NCBI GenBank assembly: GCA_030248135.1
Contig: JASANC010001021.1
Span: forward strand, 62,001 to 126,000
Direction of reading: 5' to 3'
Source of the DNA: Theristus sp. LFF4_11
Taxonomy: Eukaryota > Nematoda > Chromadorea > Monhysterida > Xyalidae
DNA length: 64,000 nt
This document shows, piece after piece, positions 34,894 through 45,700 of this stretch (position 1 is the stretch's first letter; each line of letters starts with the position of its first letter). Under the pieces are notes generated by a model. It had not been told where the DNA came from. It saw nothing but the letters and a program-made list of their open reading frames with translations, and did not search any database. The position numbers and the translations under genes are program-made.

Positions 34894-37800
34894 TCATCTC
34901 AAAGAGCCCCTTTGTCCAACGTTCATCTTCGATTGTGTCTGCTGCTGTTGTTGTTGTTTGTATCGGTACACGTCCTCCGGCTTGGGCATACAATTCCCGT
35001 CCGGGTATTTCTCGCGAAAGCGCGACACAATCTCAGGGTCAACCAAGCGGACGCCGTCAAGCTGATTGCCCAGTGTGATCCTGGCAATGAAGAGCAACGA
35101 AATGGTTTGTAAAAAAACTTTCGGGGTTTTTGGTATTCTCCGATTTCAGGAACTGGTGGTGGTGCGCACAACAATTCAAAAAATCATTTTCACGGAATAC
35201 AAATACAAGACGATCTGAATCTTCGGCATACTTCTTGAATTTGAGTTCAACACGAAAACAGAGTAACAAATGTAACCAGTTTGGTTGCACGTTGTGCTGT
35301 CGTCCAAAGAGTTCCACCTTTCGAGTGCCCGGTGACAAGCGCTCAATGATGCCGTATACTTCATCCGGCTTGTGACTGGTGGCACGAACCTGCGAAATTT
35401 TAACAAGAACATGATAAAAACAATAGTTAGCACCCATTTCCAATTGTAATTTGTGCCTCCGTCGTGACTTGGGCGGAAACAGAAGCGCATTAGACACTTC
35501 TATATCAGTCAGGGCTGTCAGGTCAGGCAGCATAATATACGTTATATGACAGAAAAACTCGACTCTGAAAGAGTCCTCCGACTTGATGACGTTTTGGAAT
35601 GCACAACAGCAAAAGTACTCCCTTTCCTATTCCAAAAGCCAGCATCGTTCGCGAACTTAAGGTGCATTCATGAAGCAGTATTTAGTGACCGCGCATAGCT
35701 ATGTTTTAACACAGTTATGCGTCACTAAATCATGTGTCATGAATGCCCTTTAACACTTCATTCGCACGTACGTGTTCACGTTGTGTATTGACGCACAAAC
35801 ACACAGGCTGCCCTGCCGCGCATGCCATTGTGTTTGTGCATGCGTCTCAGCCTGTCTGTGTGTCTGTCTGTGTGCCGTGCGCTTCATCAACGCAACAAGA
35901 TTTTACCAAACAAAACAAGTCGAAGACTAAAAACTTGTGGACTGCATCACTGCTAACACCAACCTCGCTAACAATCACGTCGCAGTCAAGGCCGACATGA
36001 TACTTTTCGACGGGTCCTTTCACGCCGACTAAACAGTGCTCCTTGCCGTGGTTTAGCCAGTGACCTGCGTGCACGGTGTAGAGATGTTTCTAGTTGCGAG
36101 AGCACACGAAAGGTGAACGGCGCAAACCAGCGTGCTTGGCCTGAACGACGCACCTGTTCTGCCAGTTCTAATGATCCTTTGCAATTGGTTCGTCTTCACC
36201 CAAATGATCTCGTCGCACTGCCGATAGCCCCACAACCGGAGGCACTCACGACCGAGCTCCATCGCTCTGTAAAAAAATCAGCATCAAAATGAACATTACT
36301 GATGAGGCCACCGCCACCTCTCTTTTGCATCTGATGCTGGCCAGGCCAAACAATTTGGCTGATGTAAAACATTTAGATGTTGGACAGGCCAAAAAGCACA
36401 CAACCTTTACAAAATTGGTTGATTTAAAACAATTCCATGGTAAAAAAACAAATGCGAAATTTCACAGCCAATGAAACCCCTTTACTCGTGTTTCAGATCA
36501 CTCAATTTAGCTCTCCCAAAACGACCGCAAGTCATCGAATCAAAACCGAAGTCAGGCTCAGGCTCATTTCTGCCCCCGAAGGCAGATCGGTGCTCGGGGA
36601 AAGCTGTTCAAACGTGCAGCAAATGGTGCAGCGCACTTTCGGGGAGCTCGCCCAGCAACTTATCAGACACGACTAAAATACCCACGGTACAAGACATGCT
36701 TTGTCTCTGGGTAATTTAGCTAGTCTTTTCTCGTGAAAACCTGGCTCAGTGGCAACCGGACCAGCGATCATGTGTCGCAGACAGCACCAACAACAAATGC
36801 CGCCAACCTGCCCGTCACCCATAGGAATATCAGGCCCTCGTCCTGCAGACACTGCACGTTCAACGCACGCATCTCGTCATCGGACATCGTCCCATAGGGC
36901 AGCTCCATGTGAATGTCCCACGGTGGGTCGGCCATGACGACCGAGCACTTGCCGAGCACTGGCAGCGAGAAAAAACGCAAATCGCATTGGATCCACTGCA
37001 ATGCAAGATTGGAACGATGGAAATACTGCGGCCGAGGAGGGCACTGATTGGTGGACAGTCATAGCACACATACGTACACTAGCCATCAATCGCTGCTGGT
37101 TATACGAAACAGCACTGCTAAGGATCTGGTCTGAATGAAGATGGTGCACAAGGCTGCTGGCTGGTACAGTCAGAAAGTAGCACAGACGTGCCCTGTTACA
37201 GCAGCGCGTGTGTCGTTGCATGTGCGCGCATGTGCGTTTGTGAACTGTACACAAGTACGGGTGCTCGTGTACTATTCCGGCCCGCGAAATTCCGGCCCGT
37301 AGAATTCCGGCCCGCTCATTCCGGCCCGAAGAATTCCGGCCCGGAGAATTTTCGCCAGCAAGAACAATATTAAACCACACGAAGTGATTTTTGGCAAATA
37401 AATTCTTAAGTGATTTTTTATTTTTGTTCAGAACATGCTTGCAGTGACTTGTTGTAGGTTCCTAATCCTAAGCCAAGCCTTTCTGATAAGGTAAAAGAGT
37501 CACAAATCCTGTTCATTATATAAAAATTTAAAAAAATTTTGTAGTTTCTTTTTTCCAAAAAAAATTCTCTTTCCAATAAGCAAACAGGACGAACATCATT
37601 GAAAATACACTGTAACATGTGAACATCAATATTTTTATTTTATTATTTTATTACCAAAATCACGTCGTGTGGTTTAATATTGTTCGTGCTGGCGAAAATT
37701 CTCCGGGCCGGAATTCTCCGGGCCGGAATTCTTCGGGCCGGAATTCTCCGGGCCGGAATTCTTCGGGCCGGAATTCTTCGGGCCGGAATGAGCGGGCCGG

Positions 37801-40800
37801 AATTCTTCAGGCCGGAATTAGCGGGCCGGAATTGTACCCCCCCGTACGGGTACGCTGTGTTATAAACTGGATGGCATGGCCTTGCAGGCTGATGAACATT
37901 TCGCAACACAAACCTGCGGCGGGTACATCTTCATGACGGCTGCGTCCGTGGCGAGCAGCGTGTCGGCGGCAGCGGCGCGTGGCTGCTGGCTCGATTGCAC
38001 GGACGACTGCGAGGCGTTGCCGCCGGAGCTGTGCCGACGCCGTCGCTGGCCGCCGTCCACTGACGCACTCGCCGCTGCGTCCTCTGCTCGCTTCGCCGTG
38101 CTGTAGTCAACCTGCAGCGCACAACGCGAAACCACTTTCAATGTTGTCAAACATTGTCAAACAAGTATGTTGAACAAAATAGGTTCACGAACAACTGTTG
38201 ACGCTGGTGAATGGATGTTCATGTCAAGATATCGATCACTACCAACACCCAATTTCATCAGTGGAAACTGTGAACATCGCACCTGATAGTGAATATATTT
38301 ACAGGTGTCCATGTGGAAACAGGTGTTCAGAAACGAACAGTCGCCCAGCGATGTGTCCGTGTGCCTTTGGATGATCTTGCGAAAATGCAGCCGAGTACAC
38401 CATTTGCCGGATCGAGACAGCTGCAAAGAAAGGTGACATCGAGAGAAAGTCCGCCAAATCGTGAGGAGGGCATGGGTCTACGGGTAGTTGAGCAGTACAC
38501 GTGCTCGTGCATACATGACTGCGCCATGGCCAAACTAAGAGCTTGGTACCTAAAAGCATGACGTGCGGGTGCACCTGGTGAAACCTGGCATTCCTGGATA
38601 CTGCCGCCACATAACATCAACAACCAAAGTCACACAAGTGACAACTGTCGGCTTTCCATCTGAGCACGCCAGACACGAGCACACACCTTCGCACAGTCCT
38701 CCTTGGTGCCGGACTTGCAGAACTCCTGCATCGTGGAGCCGTCTGATTTGAATTTCTCGAGCAACGCCAGCTCTTTCGCCGTCGGCTTGTTCAGCAGATC
38801 CAAGATCTCGGCCGTCAACTTTCGCGTTTCGCGCTCCTTGGCGCTCGGCATCGCCAGCAACGCCTCGATGTTGCTGCAGTCGGCCGACAGCGCCGCCGTC
38901 GTGGGCGTCGCTTTGACGCTCGTTGGCGCTGTTGCTGTTGACTCCGGCTCTGGCGCACCCTCACCGTCGTGGTCGGTGGTAGCGTCGCTCGACTTGCTGT
39001 ATCATACAAGGCCCATTCATGTGCGCATACGTCGACGCATCGTCAGCCGGTAAGTGCGGTGACTTTATACAACGCCAGACGTGTCAGCAACATGAATGGC
39101 GGTTTCCAACAAAAACTTACGAAAGCCGCATTGCGCAGGAACTGTGCAGTCGTGATGACTTGCCGAACCTACAAGTGCGCGGCGACCGCGGTGCGCATGC
39201 GGCTTTCTCCACGCACGGTGTGAAGCCCACTGATGTTTTTGGGAAACACCATTTAGAATGGCGCAATTCCTATTGACGTGTCTCTTCTGTCTTGATTACC
39301 GACAGATGCTCACATGAACGGATCGTTATTCGTTACGCCTTCCATGTAGGGTTAGGGAAAAAAAAAATCCGGATTTTTTTTTTTAAATTAAAAAAAATTT
39401 TTTTTTTTAAAAAAAAAAATTTTTTTTTACAAGTTAGGTTCGTTCGAAGCGTCTCGTCGAGCTGAGTTCATCTAGACTATTTTCAGAACGATCCGGGAAA
39501 CTATAAGAGCGAAAATCGTGTTTTATTGAAATTATGTCCATTTCATAGAGGGAAAGTTGCATTTTCAACAGTAAAACAGGGCAATTTTTCACGTGTACTT
39601 GAATATTGAACCGTTCTTAGTGGTTCCTCTTTAGAAAATTACCAAAATTTGACTGTGTTCAAAAATTCCTGTTTGCTGTAGCTAAGTCGGCAACCCCTGT
39701 CGACCCGGTCGCCCCCCCCCCAAGACACTTACTTTCAGGTTCAACCAGCTATGCTATCTGCCACATGGCGAGAGCCCACTCTTCAAATCATCGTATCGAA
39801 AACACGTACCATGATTTCGCGATCACGTTGCGGGCAACTGACAGACGCAAGTTTAACACGTTAGTTTAGCTCAGCACGCAAGTTTTAACATGTGGCCATG
39901 TTATCGGGTATCTGAAAAACGGTCGTGTGATGTGGTATTAACCAACATCTCCGCTCAAATTGTTTAACAATATATCGCACAACTCCATTGTAGACCTATA
40001 ACATACGCCAATCAACAAGATATCATGTTCATCTCATGGCCTACCGACTGAAAAACATGTTCTAAGTTGCAAGAAAACGATTTCTGAAACGATATTTCAA
40101 TTCAGTTAAGTCATTTCAACGCTAAAAATTGACTCTAGAAGTCATCCAAATCGAAAAACATGGAGTACGTCGGTCAAAATGACCAAATAATGACATTTAC
40201 CTAAGCACACAAAGAAGTTGGGAAGAAAATTTGGTTTGAACTTTCAAAAAATTATGCCATAAATCGAATTTTCAGAGCAAAGTAGAAAAAAAAATTTTCA
40301 AATTTTTTTTTTTAAGTTTGAAAAAAAAATCCAAATTTTTTTTTTTAAAAAAAAAACGAAAAAAAACATAAAAAAAAAATTTTTTTTTTCAAAGCCCCTA
40401 ACCCTACTTCCATGCATCTCACATCGAAACACAGAACAAGTCATCAGCGCAGCCATTCGCTCAGCACACCTGAACGCGGCAGCATGCCACTGCGCTGTTT
40501 CATCAGCCTCATCGGGCTCCGCTGCACGCGCACCGTCGTCTGCAGAAAGCTTCGATCGTTTGGGGGCAGCCGCCAAACTCGTAGATTCCGAATCGGCCGG
40601 TCGCTGAAGGAAATATTCCAAAATCTTGGAAATAGAAAATAAGAACATTTGAAACGAGAAACGCTGCAAAACGTGCAGAGTCAACTGTCAGCAACTTGTA
40701 CAACTTGTACGTGCATTCAAAGGCAAAATGAAAAATGCCTAATTATGGTGACCAAAACATATCCCAAAGTGTCCACGACTTATAGCAGCGCCAATGTGGC

Positions 40801-41625
40801 AAACAACTATTGACGAAGCGTCCAAAACATATTGCATATTGGTCAATAATACCCAGGCATAGTGGCCAATAAGGCACTTAACAATTGCTATTACAGGGTG
40901 ATCCAGAAGTTATGATTTATGAACTTTTTGTTTCCGAAACGATGCAGTGTCGTGTCAGACTTGCTGTAATGTTGTATTGCCTGCCTGTACCACAATACAA
41001 TGCCAGATTTTTGCTGCACAAGCAAGACCGATATCCGTTTGCTGGTTTGCATCAGATCTCATACCACACACGATGGCTTCTTGAAATGTTGCCAAATGTC
41101 ATTTTTGTTCGATCGCGGTACTTTTTGGCTTCGTGAAAATCCGTGAACCGGATTCGAAAAAAACAGCTAATCAGACAATTCAGAAGGCTAACTGCATATA
41201 AATAAGTTTAATAGTACAGTGACAAAAGAAGATAACAATCTTGTGCAGACCTTTTGTGGAGCAGTACCAGCTGGCAATAAAAGCGACGACGTTGAGGTGG
41301 AAGACACTGCAGCAGACGACTCAACCAGCAACTGGTGCACCTTTAGAAGTTATGTTTAATGTCTGTACCTCTTTTGTTCTCTGCAGCGACATTTTTAACC
41401 TGTGTGTTTTGTTCGCCCGTTAGACCGACACAACAATGCTCCTGACAGCATGCATCACGTGCTCACCCAATCACACGTTTTATTTCACACAATATTGAAC
41501 GAAACAACCTGTTCACGTCGTGCTTTCATGCGCTCGCGAATGCTGCTCATTGTTCTTTCTGTTGGGTTCACACGGACGTCATTGTCGTCGTTTGCTGCAA
41601 TATTCTGAAGAAGCTGGAAAACCAT
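34894..41625 (-). CDS. METTL3: METTL3, catalytic subunit of the mRNA m6A methyltransferase
   Basis: Writes N6-methyladenosine on nuclear mRNA, normally with METTL14 and WTAP. Exons, 5' to 3': 41625-41509, 41340-41251, 40603-40470, 38996-38687, 38420-38283, 38111-37914, 36995-36808, 36266-36154, 36064-35964, 35389-35277, 35080-34894. All phases agree and give about 562 residues (human 580). The N-terminal [14 protein letters not shown] resembles the WTAP-binding leader. SNIEALL...[14 protein letters not shown] precedes the two CCCH fingers ([20 protein letters not shown]). The catalytic DPPW lies in [20 protein letters not shown], and [34 protein letters not shown] and [15 protein letters not shown] all match the MTA-70 core. 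A Ser/Ala-rich linker (37914-38111) and a C-terminal polyQ stretch are species-specific. The first two exons are the least certain. Its introns hold three transposon insertions. It is divergent from the MetAP1 gene. Confidence 0.93.
35661..35750. mobile_element. 90-bp palindromic MITE, copy 1
   Basis: Inverted ends GGTGCATTCATGAAGCAGTA|TTTAGTGAC and, from the right, AAGGGCATTCATGACACATG|ATTTAGTGAC. It lies in a METTL3 intron and belongs to the same family as 57566-57652. A TTAA-like flank is visible on the left (35657-35660), but the right flank is less clear. Confidence 0.85.
37273..37833. mobile_element. Foldback element copy 2, in a METTL3 intron
   Basis: Same family as 16220-16976. The left end has five units of ATTCCGGCCCGNAGA type, and the right end nine units of CCGGAATTCTTCGGG type. 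The inner arms contain TTCGCCAGCAAGAACAATAT and its inverse. A perfect 4-bp GTAC flanks both sides (37269-37272 and 37834-37837). It lies in the intron between METTL3 exons 38111-37914 and 36995-36808. Frames reading the repeat give ARRIP-type periodic peptides, which are artefacts. Confidence 0.9.
39347..40406. mobile_element. hAT-like element with TAGGGTTAGGG ends and 8-bp duplication
   Basis: CTTCCATG stands at 39339-39346 and again at 40407-40414. The terminal inverted repeats are TAGGGTTAGGG and, at the right end, CCCCTAACCCTA. Just inside both ends are long A and T runs forming an inverted pair (39360-39430 and 40285-40392). The interior is about 850 bp with no coding capacity. It lies wholly inside the METTL3 intron between exons 40603-40470 and 38996-38687. 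Confidence 0.88.
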
Positions 41626-42708
41626 TTTCGAGATAAAAGTCCTGTTTTCAAACAGTTTTATAACCGTGAAAAAACCGATTTCTTTTCACAAAATATAAAA
41701 AACCGGTTTTTTTCATCTTCACTGAAAAGTGAGGATTGGTGTTCCGAAAGATCAAGATGGTCCATGACAAATTCCGGTTGAATAATTGAATCCAAAGATC
41801 CTTTTTGACCGAGGCTTCCAGATAGAAGCTGGAAAGCTTTGGGGAAGGGCGCGGGGCGCGGGCCGTTAATTAATTAAAAAAAACGAATTCTGCCTATCAA
41901 AATTGTACTTTCATCTGAAAATGCGTTGAAGACACTTTCCACAGAAAGTGTCATTATGCTTTTTTGCCAAGAGTTTTGTGTGGACTTTGTTTTTGGCAGA
42001 ATTTTTTTGCGACAATTTCTACGTTCAGGTAGAAGATCGACTTGCAAAGTCCAGATACCGACAGAAGCTTCTGCAATTGGTTTCATGAGCTCGTTAATGG
42101 ACTAAAAAGCAGTAAATTACTTTGGTTTTACCCTTCAAATTGGAGGAAACCTGCTTGTCAAATCTTGATTGTTGCCGATTTGTCGTCTTGAAGAAGCGCG
42201 GCGTTGCCCATCAACAACAACGTGAACCGGTGCATTTTCCATCTGAAGTATTCAAGAAAGTACCGTAGAACACAGAAAAATAATTTGGAACGAGAACCAC
42301 GACCGGTTACCAAAACAGTTTGTTCTGAAAATGCCATATTCGAATTCAGCGCGTCAGCGCAGTTCGAATGCACCTATTTTCGCCGACCATCGGATTTTCA
42401 AGCCTTTTCAAGAAGAAAAATGTCAGAACAATTGCATTTTGAACAAGTTCTTGTTGGGGCCGGAGCGTGTGCACGCGCTAGTGGATAATGAGCACGAGCA
42501 TGCCGATGCCACGTGCGCGTGACGTGCGCGTGCGCTTTAGTAATGAAGCTTTAGGGGATTTTCCGACAGCATTTTGAAGAAAAAAAAATTTAATTACATT
42601 TTTTTAAATTAAAAAACGTGATTTTTATATTTTTTTCGAACCCTACTTTTGTTTGACATCCGCAATCACGTCACACCGCACGGGCGCCGTTCATCGCAAA
42701 TCACAAGA
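41626..42708. promoter_or_regulatory. Shared 5' region of METTL3 (-) and MetAP1 (+)
   Basis: The two start codons face away from each other, about 1.08 kb apart. No other gene is recognisable between them. A CACGTGCGCGTGACGTGCGC-type patch occurs at 42510-42530, and AT-rich runs lie at 42575-42640. A shared promoter is inferred from arrangement only. Confidence 0.45.
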
Positions 42709-45700
42709 ATGAATGACCAAGACGATGCCGATAAATCTGATGGAAAGCTGTGCCAGACCTCTGGTTGTGGTAAACAGGCGAAATTGCAGTGCCCAACATG
42801 CCTGAAACTTGACTTGAATCAATCGTGGTTTTGTTCTCAGGTTTGTGTTTGTGTCGTGGTTTTGTTTTTGGCTTTACGTCCAATACTAGTCATAGTTGTT
42901 CTAGGGAAGGGGGGGGCTGGGGGGCCGGCCCTCCCCCAAAAAAAATTTCGTCTCTATCAGAGTCAGTCAGTCAGTCAGTTTTATTCTGCGCAGTGCACGG
43001 CATAATACCAGAGAAGTGTAAGACACCATAGTTGTTCTAGGGGGGGGGGGGCCTGGGGGGGCCGCCCCCCCCAAAAATTTTTCCAATCTATCTCTATCAA
43101 ACAGGTTTTTTCGGCTCAGCTATTATCTATCTAAAACATTTTCTCAGCCAGCTATCTATCTAAAAATTTTTGTCTTCGAAAACATAAAATGAGTCAATTT
43201 TTGTTTGATTGAATTGCAGCCCCCCCCCAAAATTTTCCAGCTATCTATCTATCTAGAAAATTTGCTCCAGCTATCTATATCGGCCCCCCCCCCAACCCCT
43301 CGGCTCTGGAACAACTATGTAAGACACCATGAGTAGGCAAGCCAAATGAGAGACGTTTTTCGGCTCAGCTATTATTCATCTAAAAAAATTTTCAGCCAGC
43401 TATCTATCTAAAAATTTTAGTATTCGAAGACATGAAATGAGTCAATTTTTGACCAAAATTGACAATTTTTGTTTGAAATTTTTGAGAATTTCGCCACTTT
43501 TAGGTAAAACATGCGTGTATACTTGATTTTTTAGTGTATTTTAAGCCTTAATTAGCTGTTTTTATGGCTTTTTAGCGTTTTAGCTATCTATCAATCTAAT
43601 TTCAAAATTTTGACCGCCCCCCCCAAAGTCACATGCCCCCCCCGCGCCCCCCCCAAAATTTTCCAGCTATCTATCTATCTGGAGAATTTGCACCAGCTAT
43701 CTATATCGGCCCCCCAACCCCCGGATCTGGAACAACTATGATACTTAGTTAGCTGTTAGCATCACTGTGCGGCAGTGCGGAGTTTATCAGCATTGTAACA
43801 CAACACTTTCCAAGTCGTCTGTCGTTGATCTTGTTGACGCTGTCGCGTCTGTAGCGCAGGTGTAGGACTTCTGTCTACCGTTCTGTAGGTGGAATGTTCG
43901 AACCCCGCTCTGGACAAGACACATAATGGAGAAACTGAAGTAACCAACCACATCCAATGGTCTACTCTGTCCAGAGCCGAGGGTACATGGGCTCGGAGCA
44001 GAATTGCCCGTTTCCACCAGAGTTTGGTACCTTATGGTTTCCGGAACTCGTGCGCGAATAATTAATAAAGTATTAAAAGAAACTGCTTCCTGATTTACAT
44101 TTTGCACAATAATGAAACACGGATCGGTTGCCCAGTTTAGCTCGCTTCAGTCGCCAATCATATTCAAAATTTTGAATGCGCAAACTGCATACTTACAAGA
44201 AACAGCGTGCGCAGGAATGCTTCAAGAGTTTCTGGCCGGAGCACAAAAAGGTGCACCAGGCGAAAAAGCTGGTGGACGCGGCGCGCGCGTTCAATGGAGC
44301 AGCGGATGAGTACCGCCCGTGGCCTGACTACAGATTCACGGGCACGTTGCGACCGGCCAGACATGTGAGTGCGTTGAAACACACGCAATGCTGCTGCGAG
44401 TGCATGTTCGTTTTCGGACGTGGCGCAACAATGCAGTAGGATTTACAGTTTCAAATCAAGTCTGTCTTTGGATGACCAAATGGATGACAAATAAAGTGAA
44501 AAACTGTTCTGTTTGTTTGTTTGTTTGTTTGCTCGATTGAGGTTGTTCACAAAACAACAAGGACATGCAGTATGAGGATTGACCGGGCAATTTGAGTCGA
44601 GTGTCAGCATTTCACGTGATCTGACGTTTGTTTCAGTCCGAACGGCGCATAGTTCCACCGAGCATCGATCGCCCCGACTATGTCTATCACCCCGATGGCG
44701 TTTCACTTGGCGAACAGGACGCACGACGCGTTAACGAAGTCAAGGTCCGTATTTTTAATATCTCAATCGGCGAATTTCGTTGTAACACCCCACATGACTG
44801 TCGGATGAAGTTTACCTTGGTATCTAGATAAATAAAAAGTAAAAACTGCCAAAGACTGAAACGAAGCAGCCTTTTTCTCAGGTTCTAAATGACGACGAGC
44901 AAGAGGCGATGCGTGTCGTGTGCAGACTGGCGCGCGAAGTGCTGGACGAGGCGGCGAAGGCGTGCGCGCCCGGTGTCACCACGGATGAGCTCGATCGCAT
45001 TGTCCATGAAGTCTGTTGGCATTGCAAATTGTTCACTGACAACCAGACACACAACAGAAACACCAAAAAAACCATCGATGCATAACATGCGTTGCTTCAT
45101 CATTAATCTTATCGACTTTTTTTCGAGGAGAATCAGATGGGGCACGTGCAAAGTGGAACGAATAGTTACAACTTGTCAATCAGCGAAGAGTGTGTTGCAA
45201 AATCGTGTCGCGATTGAATATACAGATATCGTACTGCAGCCCATAACACACATTCGAAATTCGCTGTCACCAAGCGAACCTCAACGCAACACGGCACGAT
45301 GCACTCATCGCTCCCCTCCCACCCTACTGACACATTTTACTGCTCTCCGGACTAAACTGGCGACGTGCACCACCGGAATGATCTGTTTGTTGCAGGCGAG
45401 CATTGAGCGCGATTGCTATCCGTCTCCGCTCGGTTACCACGGATTCCCCAAATCGTGCTGCACCTCCGTCAACGAAGTCGTTTGCCACGGCATTCCCGAT
45501 TGCAGACCGCTGGTGAACGGCGACATTTGCAACGGCACGTCCATTGACCTCAGGTGTTGGTGTGATTCGACAAAGTAACACCGATTTTTGCAATCGTTTC
45601 AGTTGACGTGACCGTGTTCCATCGTGGTTTCCACGGCGATTTGAATGAAACATTTCTGGTGGGTGACGCCGTCGACGAAGAGTCGCTCAAGTTGATTCAC

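Noticed and set aside
37643..37909. Minus-strand protein of repeated ARRIP units
   Set aside because: It is a translation of the 15-bp tandem repeat at the foldback end; the same happens at 16795-17220.
39347..39430. Interstitial telomere repeat
   Set aside because: Only two TAGGG units occur, mirrored at the other end of an element with an 8-bp target duplication. They are transposon ends.
43341..43740. Poly-C/poly-G and CTAT tracts as sequencing artefact
   Set aside because: The tracts lie symmetrically inside inverted ends with readable 8-bp duplications, so they belong to the hAT-like elements.
44889..45578. Plus-strand frame of 229 codons in the MetAP1 gene
   Set aside because: It runs through an intron and is out of frame with the MetAP1 exons at 44882-45010 and 45396-45534, which match the family exactly.
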